Positions 33,813 through 41,258 of a stretch of DNA of 64,000 nt are shown here, piece by piece. Location of the stretch: positions 1 through 64,000 of the forward strand of contig DATFLL010000075.1 in assembly GCA_035267785.1 (NCBI GenBank). The letters run 5' to 3'. The position numbers were made by a program, and so were the translations under genes. Origin of the DNA: DATFLL01 sp035267785. GTDB lineage: Bacteria; Pseudomonadota; Gammaproteobacteria; DATFLL01. Every line of letters starts with the position of its first letter. Position 1 is the first letter of the stretch. The notes under the pieces are model-generated. The model ran no database searches. It had not been told where the DNA came from and saw only the letters and a program-made list of their open reading frames with translations.

Positions 33813-34922
33813 TCAGGAAGGCTGCGTGGGAAAGCCGGGCAAGGGGCCGAGCTCGAAGCGGTCGCGCATGTACAGCGGGCGGCTCTGTACGTAGTAGGTC
33901 AGCAGTTCGCTCAATGCCAGCAGGGCGCTGATGTGGATGCGTTCCCAGCCATGCGAGCCGTCGATACCGAAACAGATCAAGGCGGTTCGCAGATCGTTGC
34001 CAGCGGCCGTGGCCGCGGCGCTGTCGGAGTGGTAATACTTGAATACATCCCGTTGATGTGGAATCCCGAACTCCTTGCACAGATTGAGCAGTCGATGCGT
34101 CAGATGATAGTCATAGGGGCCGCTGGAGTCGGCCATGGCGATGGTCGCGCCGAATTCACTGGAATTCTGCCCGGGTGCGGTCGTGCCGTTGTCGACCGTG
34201 ACCATCTCCGCGACATCCTGGTGCAGCACGGCCGAGGCACCCGAGCCGACTTCCTCGGACACCGTAAACAGCAGATGGCAGTCGACCGGCAGCGTGATGT
34301 CCGATTCGACTATCGCTTTGGCCGCCGCAAAGACCACGGCCACGCCTGCCTTGTCGTCCAGGTGGCGTGAGTTGATATACCCGTTGTCCAGCATTTCCGG
34401 ATTCGGGTCGATCGCCACGTAGTCGCCCACGTGAAATCCGTGGCGCATCAGGTCGTCACGCGAGGCGCAGTGCGTATCGATTCGCACCTCGAGGTTGTCC
34501 CACGCCGACGGTTGCGTGTCGATCTCGCGATGAAACGTATGGCCTGAGGCCTTCAGTGGCAGGATCGTTCCGCGGTAGGCTCCGGAATCGGTCTCCACCG
34601 TCACTCGCGCGCCCTCGGCAAAGCGCGCGTTCCAGTGGCCGATGGGAATCACCTCCAGTCGGCCGTTGTCCTTGAGGGTCTTGACCATGGCGCCCAGCGT
34701 ATCGAGGTGCGCCACGATGGCCCGATCCGGAGAGGCGCGCTTTCCCTTGAGCGTGGCACGGATCGCTCCCCGGCGGGTCAGCTCGTAGGGTATGTGCAGG
34801 CGGTCCAGCTGACTACAGGCGAAATGTACGATGCTGTCCGTGTAGCCAGTCGGGCTGGGGATATGCAACAGGCGCATGAGCATGTCGCTGAGATAATTGC
34901 TGTCAACCGGCAGGTTCTTCAT
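33813..34922 (-). CDS. M42-family peptidase of the NAGGN osmoprotectant type
   Basis: A 369-residue dinuclear-metal aminopeptidase-like hydrolase. Metal and catalytic residues are visible: HLDTLGAMV, the SRHLDDKAGVAVVFAAAKAI block, TVSEEVGSGAS (catalytic Glu pair), TVDNGTTAPGQ and a C-terminal DGSHGWERIHISAL. It matches the M42 hydrolase that usually accompanies the synthetase and amidotransferase making N-acetylglutaminylglutamine amide, a salt-stress osmolyte. Those two partner genes are not in the window. ATG 34922 opens MKNLPVDSNYLSDMLMRLLHIPSPTG, the family start. Confidence 0.88.
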   Translation of the reverse strand: MKNLPVDSNYLSDMLMRLLHIPSPTGYTDSIVHFACSQLDRLHIPYELTRRGAIRATLKGKRASPDRAIVAHLDTLGAMVKTLKDNGRLEVIPIGHWNARFAEGARVTVETDSGAYRGTILPLKASGHTFHREIDTQPSAWDNLEVRIDTHCASRDDLMRHGFHVGDYVAIDPNPEMLDNGYINSRHLDDKAGVAVVFAAAKAIVESDITLPVDCHLLFTVSEEVGSGASAVLHQDVAEMVTVDNGTTAPGQNSSEFGATIAMADSSGPYDYHLTHRLLNLCKEFGIPHQRDVFKYYHSDSAAATAAGNDLRTALICFGIDGSHGWERIHISALLALSELLTYYVQSRPLYMRDRFELGPLPGFPTQPS

Positions 34923-35237
34923 TGCACTCTTGCTGTTGCGTTGCGAATCGGACGGCCGCTTATCGGCGGCTCGGATGCGGCGGGAGCGCTGCCCGCAGAC
35001 AGTCTACGCCAGGGCCACCACGAGCGACAAGGGCGAATGGGCGCGTCAATCTGGTGCATTGAAGGCCCTGCGGTCAGGAAGGCGTATTCTCAGCCGCGGC
35101 GCACAAGCGCTCCGCCTGCGGGCCCGGGCGGGAATGCGCCGCTATAACTGGCTGCATCGGGGCCCCTTCGATGCTAAGCTGACGCGCAGGGCCTTGCGCG
35201 TGGCCTGCTCGGTATGGGCCGCAACGGTGGAGGGGCG
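34923..35237. other. Divergent intergenic region (M42 peptidase / kinase)
   Basis: About 315 bases between divergent genes. No open frame with family similarity, no RNA gene and no clear consensus promoter was recognised. A GGAGGGG ribosome site lies at about 35228-35235 before the kinase ATG. Confidence 0.45.
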
Positions 35238-35981
35238 ATGGCTAAAGGCGCGGTGGGCAAGCCAGTACGAATCGAGGCATTCAACTTCGCCCCGGGACGG
35301 GTTCTGGCCGGCAAGTACGAGGTCATCACGCGGCTCGGGGCGGGATGGGAAGGTGAAGTCTATCTCATTCGCGAGCAGGCGACGGGTATCGAGCGGACCG
35401 CCAAGCTGTTCTTTCCGCACCGCAACCCGCGCGATCGCAACGCGAAATTCTACGCCACCAAGCTGCACAAGTTGCGTCAATGTCCGATCGTGATTCAATA
35501 CCATACGCGCGAGATGATCATCCACCGCGGCAGCCAAATCGCCTTCCTCGTATCCGATTTCGTCGAAGGTGAGCTCCTGAGCCAATTTCTCGCCAGGCAA
35601 CCCGGTAAGCGCCTCTCACCCTTTCAGGGAATCCACTTGCTTCATGCGCTGGCCACGGGCATGGAATGCATTCACAACATGCGCGAATACCACGGCGACC
35701 TGCACGCCGACAACATCATCCTGCAGCGCTATGGGCTGGAGTTCGATCTCAAGCTTCTCGATATGTTCCATTGGGGTGCGGCCAGGCCGGAGAACATCCA
35801 CGACGATGTCGTGAACATGATCCACATCCTCTACGATGCCCTGGGCGGCCAAAAGCACTATGCCCGACAGCCGCCGCAGATAAAGGCCATTTGCCGCGGC
35901 CTCAAGCGCACCCTTATCCTGCGTCAATTCCGAAGCGCCGGCCAACTGCGTCAGTACCTCGAGACCATGAGGTGGGACTGA
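35238..35981 (+). CDS. Protein Ser/Thr kinase-like protein
   Basis: A 247-residue single-domain kinase. Seen are the glycine loop RLGAGWEGEVYLIRE, the ATP-anchoring Lys in RTAKLFF, the catalytic loop YHGDLHADNIIL (HGDLH in place of HRD), and LKLLDMFHWG in place of the DFG segment. The HGDLH form is seen in lipopolysaccharide- and RIO-like kinases as well as some bacterial Ser/Thr kinases. No transmembrane or sensor domain is attached. It overlaps the next gene by one base (TGATG), so it is translationally coupled to a PP2C phosphatase. Confidence 0.85.
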   Translation: MAKGAVGKPVRIEAFNFAPGRVLAGKYEVITRLGAGWEGEVYLIREQATGIERTAKLFFPHRNPRDRNAKFYATKLHKLRQCPIVIQYHTREMIIHRGSQIAFLVSDFVEGELLSQFLARQPGKRLSPFQGIHLLHALATGMECIHNMREYHGDLHADNIILQRYGLEFDLKLLDMFHWGAARPENIHDDVVNMIHILYDALGGQKHYARQPPQIKAICRGLKRTLILRQFRSAGQLRQYLETMRWD

Positions 35982-36829
35982 TGCGGAATGCGCTCGCCGA
36001 CCCATCCTCAATCGCCGGTGCGGTCGGCGACGGTCTGGTCTTCGCCGACCAGGACATGGACGAGGCGAGGACCTACGAATTCGTCCGCGGACGTGCCGCG
36101 GTCTATACCCGTCGTTCACCGGAAAAGGATACGCCGAATGAGGACAGTGCGGCGCTGGTGCCGTTCGATGAGCAGGCCGGGGTCCTGGTGGTGGCCGACG
36201 GCGTCGGCGGTATGCCGGGGGGCGACGAAGCCTCGCGCCTGGCCGTCGAATCCGTGGTCGGTGCCGTGCGTCGGGCCGCCGACGAGGGCGCGGCGCTGCG
36301 CGAGGCCATCCTGAACGGTATCGAAGAAGCGAATCGTGCCGTTCTTGCGCGCAGTGCCGGTGGCGCGACCACCATGGCTATTGTCGAGGTCGATGGCACG
36401 ACCATTCGGTCCTATCACATAGGGGATTCGATGATACTCGTGACCGGACAGCGTGGGCGCATCAAACAGCAGACCGTGTCGCACTCACCGGTCGGTTACG
36501 CGGTGGAGTCCGGTATGCTCGACGAGACCGAGGCGGTTCATCACGCCGAGCGCCACCTAGTGTCCAACGTCATCGGAACGCCCGACATGCGCATCGAGAT
36601 TGGGCCGCATATCAGACTGGCGCCCCGCGACACTGTCGTGGTGGCGAGCGACGGCCTGTTCGACAACTTCTACCTTGACGAGATAGTCCAGCGTGTTCGC
36701 GTCGGTCGTTTGGGAACGGCAGCCAAGCGCCTGGCGGCAGACGGCCGTGCCCGCATGCAGCAACCCGGCGGCGATCTGCCCAGCAAACCCGACGACATGA
36801 CTTTCGTGTTGTTTCGGCGCTCGTCGTAA
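35981..36829 (+). CDS. PP2C-family protein phosphatase
   Basis: A 282-residue metal-dependent Ser/Thr phosphatase. Metal-binding motifs are NEDSAALV, VVADGVGGMPGGDEAS, YHIGDSMILV, VVASDGLFDN and PDDMTFVLF. The first 40 residues are an extra N-terminal segment. It overlaps the kinase gene, so the pair probably phosphorylates and dephosphorylates a common target. No FHA protein or other candidate substrate lies next to it; an FHA-cyclase lies at 58.5 kb. Confidence 0.92.
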   Translation: MRNALADPSSIAGAVGDGLVFADQDMDEARTYEFVRGRAAVYTRRSPEKDTPNEDSAALVPFDEQAGVLVVADGVGGMPGGDEASRLAVESVVGAVRRAADEGAALREAILNGIEEANRAVLARSAGGATTMAIVEVDGTTIRSYHIGDSMILVTGQRGRIKQQTVSHSPVGYAVESGMLDETEAVHHAERHLVSNVIGTPDMRIEIGPHIRLAPRDTVVVASDGLFDNFYLDEIVQRVRVGRLGTAAKRLAADGRARMQQPGGDLPSKPDDMTFVLFRRSS

Positions 36830-36849
36830 GCCGTGGGCTTCCGTGACTG

Positions 36850-36866
36850 GGGTCACTCCCTGACCC
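36850..36866. promoter_or_regulatory. Inverted GGGTCA repeats, probable operator
   Basis: GGGTCA (36850-36855) and TGACCC (36861-36866) form an inverted repeat with a 5-bp spacer just upstream of the -35 element at 36877. A third GGGTCA lies at 36892-36897, inside the -35/-10 spacer. Such a layout fits repressor control of the small gene at 36940. The binding protein is unknown. Confidence 0.45.
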
Positions 36867-36876
36867 GGATCTATAT

Positions 36877-36904
36877 TTGATTGGTCATGGGGGGTCACTA
36901 TAGA
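36877..36904 (+). promoter_or_regulatory. Sigma-70 promoter before the small Cys/His protein gene
   Basis: TTGATT, a 16-bp spacer and TATAGA, followed about 35 bases later by the GTG start at 36940. A GGGTCA half site overlaps the spacer. Confidence 0.55.
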
Positions 36905-36939
36905 GTAACCGCAACCCACCGATTGGAAGGCATATCCGC

Positions 36940-37215
36940 GTGAAGGCCTTGCACATCCTGCTCGTCATTGCCGTCCTCGGAGGACGGATGGCGGTCTTGG
37001 TCCACGAGGCCGACGTCAAGGCTCATACGCCCGGGCATACTTGTGAGTTCTGTCTGCACGTGTCCAACCTCGGGCACGCCACCGTCGGACTGCCCGTCAA
37101 TCTGGCGGTAATCAACCCCGCGCGGCCGGCCTTCATGGCCGTTCCGCACCTGTCTCATCAATTCACCTTCATTGCCTTTCTCGCCCGCGCACCGCCGCGG
37201 TCTGTCCCCGTCTGA
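36940..37215 (+). CDS. Small exported Cys/His protein (DUF2946-like)
   Basis: A 91-residue protein starting at GTG with GGAAGG upstream. A hydrophobic N-terminus (LHILLVIAVLGGRMAVLVHEAD) is followed by HTPGHTCEFCLHVSNLGHATVGLP, a His/Cys cluster like those of DUF2946-type proteins encoded beside metal- or TonB-linked receptors. Metal binding is a plausible role but not shown. A regulated-looking promoter precedes it. Directly downstream is only the beginning of what appears to be an exported-protein gene (37355). Confidence 0.6.
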   Translation: MKALHILLVIAVLGGRMAVLVHEADVKAHTPGHTCEFCLHVSNLGHATVGLPVNLAVINPARPAFMAVPHLSHQFTFIAFLARAPPRSVPV

Positions 37216-37329
37216 ACGACTGATTGAATTACGGGCCGGCCGGGCGCCGTCGAATCGGACGTGCGCGCTGTCCGACCGGGGGACCGGGCGACTGGAGATG
37301 CGTTCACGCGTGGACGCCCCAGCAGCGCT

Positions 37330-38235
37330 CTATCTCGAGTTTGGAGCAACAAATATGCGACGTGGAAACATTGGCGCCGTGGCCGCGGTAGTGGTCGCGT
37401 CCGTGCTGGGCGCCTTGACACCGGCGCCCAGCCGGGCTGCGGGAGCGGGCTCGCCAGCGCCTGGTCGTGTTCGCTGCGAGATGCCGAGTGCGACGCTGAT
37501 TTGCGCGCGGGTCGCGGCGGCCAGCGTCCGTCGGTCGCCGCCGGCCAGCGGCCGCTGGAAGTCCAGCCGAACGTCAGTGAAGGGTTCGGCCATGATACGC
37601 AGCAGGTGGGGCACGAACTCATCGTCGCCAATGAACGGGGCAACGGTATCGGGTGAGCCGTTTCGCAGATAACGCACGGCGACAGCCTGCACTGGCGCAC
37701 CAGCGTTGACAACGCTTTGGTACAGCGCTCGGCGAAAGTCATTGAGCTGCGTGCCGGGGCCGGTTGTGCCTTCGGGAAAGACCGTTACCCGTTGGCCGCG
37801 GCGAATGACCTCGGCCAGGGTGTCGATGGCCACGTTGAGGACGCCGAGGTTGGCCCGACGCAGAAACACGGTACCGCTCCGCGTGGCCAGGGTACCGATG
37901 ACAGGCCAGCGGCGAACGTCATCCTTGGCGACGAACGTCGTGGGAACTGCTGCGGAAATGGCGACCGCGTCCAGCCAGGAGATGTGATTGGCGACGAGCA
38001 GCCCGGCCGTGTCCATCGCGCGACCCGAAGTCTGAATGCGCAGACCGAGGACTACCGCCAGTTGCTGCATCCACCGGCGCCGGCGCGCCTCGCCACCCGG
38101 GCGGCGGAACCACAGAGGGCCGCAGCGCCAGCGCAGCCAACTCGCCAGCATCAGGCCCCAGAGCAGGTGCAGGCACAGGCGCGACGCTCGCGTGGACACG
38201 CGCAGCGCACGAATGATCTTATCGGGCCGGCCCAT
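37330..38235 (-). CDS. olsA: 1-acyl-glycerol-3-phosphate/lyso-ornithine acyltransferase (PlsC family)
   Basis: A 301-residue membrane-associated acyltransferase. It has the HX4D motif in LLVANHISWLDAVAI (catalytic His), substrate motif FPEGTTGPG, and an N-terminal hydrophobic helix. It is encoded 21 bp downstream of olsB, so it probably adds the second acyl chain to lyso-ornithine lipid, though general phosphatidic acid synthesis is possible. The last roughly 49 residues (from SQRTRPGAGEP) are Ala/Pro/Thr-rich, unlike the family. They lie exactly opposite the signal-peptide stub, which suggests the original 3' end was replaced by a rearrangement. Confidence 0.88.
   Translation of the reverse strand: MGRPDKIIRALRVSTRASRLCLHLLWGLMLASWLRWRCGPLWFRRPGGEARRRRWMQQLAVVLGLRIQTSGRAMDTAGLLVANHISWLDAVAISAAVPTTFVAKDDVRRWPVIGTLATRSGTVFLRRANLGVLNVAIDTLAEVIRRGQRVTVFPEGTTGPGTQLNDFRRALYQSVVNAGAPVQAVAVRYLRNGSPDTVAPFIGDDEFVPHLLRIMAEPFTDVRLDFQRPLAGGDRRTLAAATRAQISVALGISQRTRPGAGEPAPAARLGAGVKAPSTDATTTAATAPMFPRRIFVAPNSR
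37355..37471 (+). pseudogene. Signal-peptide stub, apparent remnant of an exported-protein gene
   Basis: After a good ribosome site (TTGGAG, 37341-37346) an ATG opens a textbook Sec signal peptide: MRRGN, hydrophobic IGAVAAVVVASVLGAL, then TPAPSRAAGA. Beyond about codon 39 the frame stays open to 37672 but runs antisense to conserved olsA sequence and looks like noise. The neighbour at 36940 resembles a protein usually encoded before an outer-membrane receptor, so this may be a receptor gene deleted after its signal peptide. It could also be chance. Confidence 0.35.
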
Positions 38236-38256
38236 CTCCCGTTGCGCGAGCGCTAT

Positions 38257-39027
38257 TCAAACCCGGTTGACGAAATGGCGCACGTAGCGCCGTGCCAGCT
38301 GATCGCGGTCGACCAAAATGAAGGCGTCGGCAACATTGAAGGCCGCGTCCCAGTAGGGCTCGCCGCACACCACGGCGCCCAGTCGCAGGTAACCCTTGAG
38401 CAAGGGGGGCAGCAGGACGTTACGGCTGGCGACCGCGTCCCGCGTATTGAGCCCAATGAGCGGCGTCACCCGCAGTGACTCGGGCGCCCAATGATTGGCA
38501 CGAAGATAGTCCAGGATAGACACGACATAGCTGTCGCCCTTGTTCAGCGGGATGCTGGCGCAGCCTATCAGATAGTCGACGTTGTCCAGCACGGTTACCT
38601 GCGCTACGCCATTCCACAACATGGCCAAGGCGGCTCCGCGGCGATAGTCGGCGTGGATGCACGTACGACCGACCTCCATGAACTGACCCGGCAGCGCCAA
38701 TATGCGTTCCAGGGCGAATTCGGTTTCCGAATAAAACATTCCCAGACGGGCGGCATCCCGGCCGAGGAGCAGGCGGGTGGTGCCGATGACTTCGCCCCCT
38801 TCGATATCGCGGACCATCAGGTGCTTGCAGTAGTTATCGAAGCGGTCCTGATCGACTCCGAGCCGCGTGCTGCGCAGCGATGCGCCCATCTCGTCGGCGA
38901 AAACGCGGTAGCGAAGCCGCAGGCACTGTTCGACTTCCGCATCGGTGCTTGCCAGCGACACGCTCAATCCCCCGCGCCGATGTAAGGGCTGGCGGACCAG
39001 GGACATGGCCGTACAAGGCGTCGCCAT
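38257..39027 (-). CDS. olsB: Ornithine-acyl[ACP] N-acyltransferase
   Basis: A 256-residue GNAT-fold enzyme that joins a 3-hydroxyacyl chain to ornithine, the first step of ornithine-lipid synthesis. Family hallmarks are LRYRVFADEMGA, DNYCKHLMVRD, FMEVGRTCIHADYRRGAALAMLWNGV and YLIGCASIPL. AAGGAG precedes ATG 39027; longer frames upstream lack similarity. It forms an operon with olsA. Ornithine lipids replace phospholipids under phosphate limitation in many bacteria; no clear Pho box was found upstream. Confidence 0.9.
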   Translation of the reverse strand: MATPCTAMSLVRQPLHRRGGLSVSLASTDAEVEQCLRLRYRVFADEMGASLRSTRLGVDQDRFDNYCKHLMVRDIEGGEVIGTTRLLLGRDAARLGMFYSETEFALERILALPGQFMEVGRTCIHADYRRGAALAMLWNGVAQVTVLDNVDYLIGCASIPLNKGDSYVVSILDYLRANHWAPESLRVTPLIGLNTRDAVASRNVLLPPLLKGYLRLGAVVCGEPYWDAAFNVADAFILVDRDQLARRYVRHFVNRV

Positions 39028-39282
39028 GAGATTTCTCCTTGAGAACTGCTTGAACGATGGGCTCACTCTAACGGCGGCACATGAAGCAACCGTGACGGTG
39101 GAGTTACGGAAATCTGACCAAGATGTGTGGCGCAAACGCCGGTTGCCGGCGCGACCGGGGCTAAAGTCGCGGCGTTGGCGGTCGCTATGTCATAGACAGC
39201 GACTCGAACACGGTGACTGCGATCGGCCTGGACGGCCAGCGTGACGCCGCGACGGGCCGCCGGGGCCGTACAGGGGGAGACG
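39028..39282. other. Divergent intergenic region (olsB / PilZ)
   Basis: About 255 bases. No gene is supported. CTATGTCATAG (39186-39196) is a near-palindrome but does not match a full Pho box. The ribosome site GGGGGAG of the PilZ gene is at its right end. Confidence 0.4.
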
Positions 39283-39609
39283 GTGAGCGAATCCAGGGAC
39301 AAGCGCCGTTACCGGCGTCTGCCGGTAACCATGACGGTGGAGCTAGTGCTGCCGGGCGGCGCCACTCAATTGCTGCGCAGCCGCGACATCAGCGAGGTCG
39401 GACTGTTTCTCGAATACCCGGTCATATCGGCGAGCGGCAATCAGGGCGGGCAGTCGGGCGCGCACGACCCGCCGCAGGTCGGTACCGAGGTCTATCTCAA
39501 GGTCGTCCAGGCGTTGACCGAGGACGCATCGGCCCGCATCAAGGCGCGCGTCGTACGCATTTGCGACGAGGGCATAGCGTTGCGCTTCGAAAACGGGCCG
39601 CCGCGCTAA
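39283..39609 (+). CDS. PilZ-domain protein
   Basis: A 108-residue single PilZ domain, starting at GTG 39283 after GGGGGAG. The RDKRRYRRLPV region supplies the RxxxR loop and SRDISEVGLFLEYP the D/NxSxxG motif, both needed for c-di-GMP binding. An insertion (SASGNQGGQSGAHDPPQ) lies between strands. It is the second stand-alone PilZ protein in the window and has no evident target nearby. Confidence 0.85.
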   Translation: MSESRDKRRYRRLPVTMTVELVLPGGATQLLRSRDISEVGLFLEYPVISASGNQGGQSGAHDPPQVGTEVYLKVVQALTEDASARIKARVVRICDEGIALRFENGPPR

Positions 39610-39689
39610 CGTCGCCGCGATTCCGGTAGCTACGCGCACGCCGGTGCCCGCGACCGCCGGGCACCGCAGTGGCGCGTGTCGAGTTCATC

Positions 39690-40271
39690 CTATCCGAAAT
39701 ACGCCGGTTCGGCTCCGCTCTTCCATTTGATGTTGCAACCCATGCTGGGTATCTGGTCGGTGTCCACCGCCTTGCCCGCGACCAATGCATCGAGCGCGGC
39801 GCGCAGGTCGGTGCCGGTCACCGGGCGGTCGTTGCCGGGTCGGGAGTCGTCGAACTGACCGCGGTAGGCCGGACGCCGCTGAGCGTCGAACAGGAAGAAG
39901 TCCGGCGTGCAAGCGGCGTGGTAGGCCTTGGCCGTCTCCTGGGTTTCATCATAGAGATAGGGAAAGGTGTAACCCAGCCGCTGTGCTTCCTCGGCCATCT
40001 TGTCCGGTGCGTCGTCCGGGTGAGTGGAGACATCGTTGCTGCTGATACCGACCGCGGCGATCCCCTTGGCCTGGTATTCCTTGATCACGGCAGCCAGCTC
40101 CCGCTGGATGTGTTTTACGTAGGGACAGTGGTTACACATGAACACCACCAGCAGGCCCTTGTCTCCCTTCAGGTCACTCAGGCCGACTTCCGTTCCGGTC
40201 AACGGTTCGGGCAGCCGAAAATCCGGGGCTGGCGTGCCGAGCTCAAGCATTGTGGATTCCGTGCGTACCAT
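39690..40271 (-). CDS. Thioredoxin-fold redoxin (AhpC/TSA-like), cytoplasmic
   Basis: A 193-residue redoxin without a signal peptide. It has APDFRLPEP at the start, the active-site motif VVFMCNHCPYVKH (Cys46 and Cys49, CxxC) and a TPDFFLFD segment holding the cis-Pro. This matches a family of thioredoxin-like proteins common in proteobacteria, probably peroxide- or disulfide-reducing. AGGAGG precedes ATG 40271. The gene is monocistronic. Confidence 0.87.
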   Translation of the reverse strand: MVRTESTMLELGTPAPDFRLPEPLTGTEVGLSDLKGDKGLLVVFMCNHCPYVKHIQRELAAVIKEYQAKGIAAVGISSNDVSTHPDDAPDKMAEEAQRLGYTFPYLYDETQETAKAYHAACTPDFFLFDAQRRPAYRGQFDDSRPGNDRPVTGTDLRAALDALVAGKAVDTDQIPSMGCNIKWKSGAEPAYFG

Positions 40272-40403
40272 GGTCTGCCTCCTGTGGATAGCCTGAAGAT
40301 TCTCGCCATTGTAACGAATCGCGTGCACGGTGAGGAAATGTGCGCTCGCCGCTGGCACGATGGGATGAATTCCAACACTCACAACAGCAGAATTCCGGCA
40401 GAC

Positions 40404-40425
40404 CGCACGGCGCCTCGGCCGTGCG
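40404..40425 (-). terminator. Hairpin downstream of the 40535-41248 gene
   Basis: Perfect 8-bp stem CGCACGGC / GCCGTGCG with a 6-base loop, 110 bases past the stop codon of the minus-strand gene. On the plus strand it is followed by TTTGT, so it could also stop transcription in that direction. The rest of 40272-40534 shows no gene. Confidence 0.4.
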
Positions 40426-40534
40426 TTTGTCGGTAAGCGGTTCGTGCCTCGTTGAGGCCCGGCGCGAAATCGGCACCTCGCGATTTAGTGGCCGTCCGTC
40501 CGAGGGCGTCGTGTGGCGCGGGTGTGGCGAGGTG

Positions 40535-41248
40535 TTACAGCAGCTGGCGCGGGGCGAAGTCCTTGGCTTCGGGGAGGTGTTCGGCCTTATCGATGGCACG
40601 CGCGAGCAGCGTGTCGATCTGCACGGGCCCGAGGTATTCGCAGCCGCCGACGTACGCCACGTGCAGCAGGCCGCGCATTTGTACCTCTGAGTAAGTATGG
40701 TTGAGATGTTCACGCAGGCCGCTCAGCCACTGCGACAGCTCGCTGAACGGCGCCAGCTCCAGGCCGAGGGCGGCCAGGTGTTGCGACAGGTACCGGCGCA
40801 GCTTGTTGGTGACCAGCGGATATTCTTCGTCGAGCTGGAGAAACAGCGAGCGCAGGACGGCCTCGAGGATCGCTGTAGCGGGCAGCGGGGCCGCGTTCTC
40901 CGGAATCATGGCCGCAGCCAGCTTGGCTTCGGGCAGACGTCGTTCGCGATAGGCGACCATGTCGCCATAGGGGTCCGGGGCGAGCTCGACCGCCTCCTTG
41001 CTCATGGCGGCGACCAGGCTGCGGTGGATGTCGCTGCGGCGCACCTGCTGTTCTATAAGGCAGGCGAATTCGTTGATGAATTGATGCAGCGCCATGGCCG
41101 GACCGTCGGAGTATTTGTCCTGCCACAGCCACAGCGCTGTGTAGAGGTCGTCCCCGTGCAGGTAGGGCACCAGGCCGGTGAAGACGGCACGGCGGCGTGC
41201 GGGAATCGCCTCGGCTCGGGCGTCGTTGCGAACGATGGCATCCTGCAT
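40535..41248 (-). CDS. Unknown protein encoded directly after amtB
   Basis: A 237-residue soluble, helical protein without signal peptide, membrane segment or recognised motif. It contains PYLHGDDLYTALWLWQDKYSDGPAMALHQFINEFACLIEQQ and a C-terminal LLHVAYVGGCEYLGPVQIDTLLARAID segment. It begins ten bases after the amtB stop, so it is in the same transcript and under the same nitrogen-linked promoter. A role in ammonium uptake or sensing is inferred only from position; no PII gene is nearby. Confidence 0.75.
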   Translation of the reverse strand: MQDAIVRNDARAEAIPARRRAVFTGLVPYLHGDDLYTALWLWQDKYSDGPAMALHQFINEFACLIEQQVRRSDIHRSLVAAMSKEAVELAPDPYGDMVAYRERRLPEAKLAAAMIPENAAPLPATAILEAVLRSLFLQLDEEYPLVTNKLRRYLSQHLAALGLELAPFSELSQWLSGLREHLNHTYSEVQMRGLLHVAYVGGCEYLGPVQIDTLLARAIDKAEHLPEAKDFAPRQLL

Positions 41249-41258
41249 TATCTGTCTC

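Noticed and set aside
39180..39200. Pho box upstream of olsB
   Set aside because: CTATGTCATAG is only one near-palindromic half; the direct repeat of CTGTCAT with correct spacing is absent.
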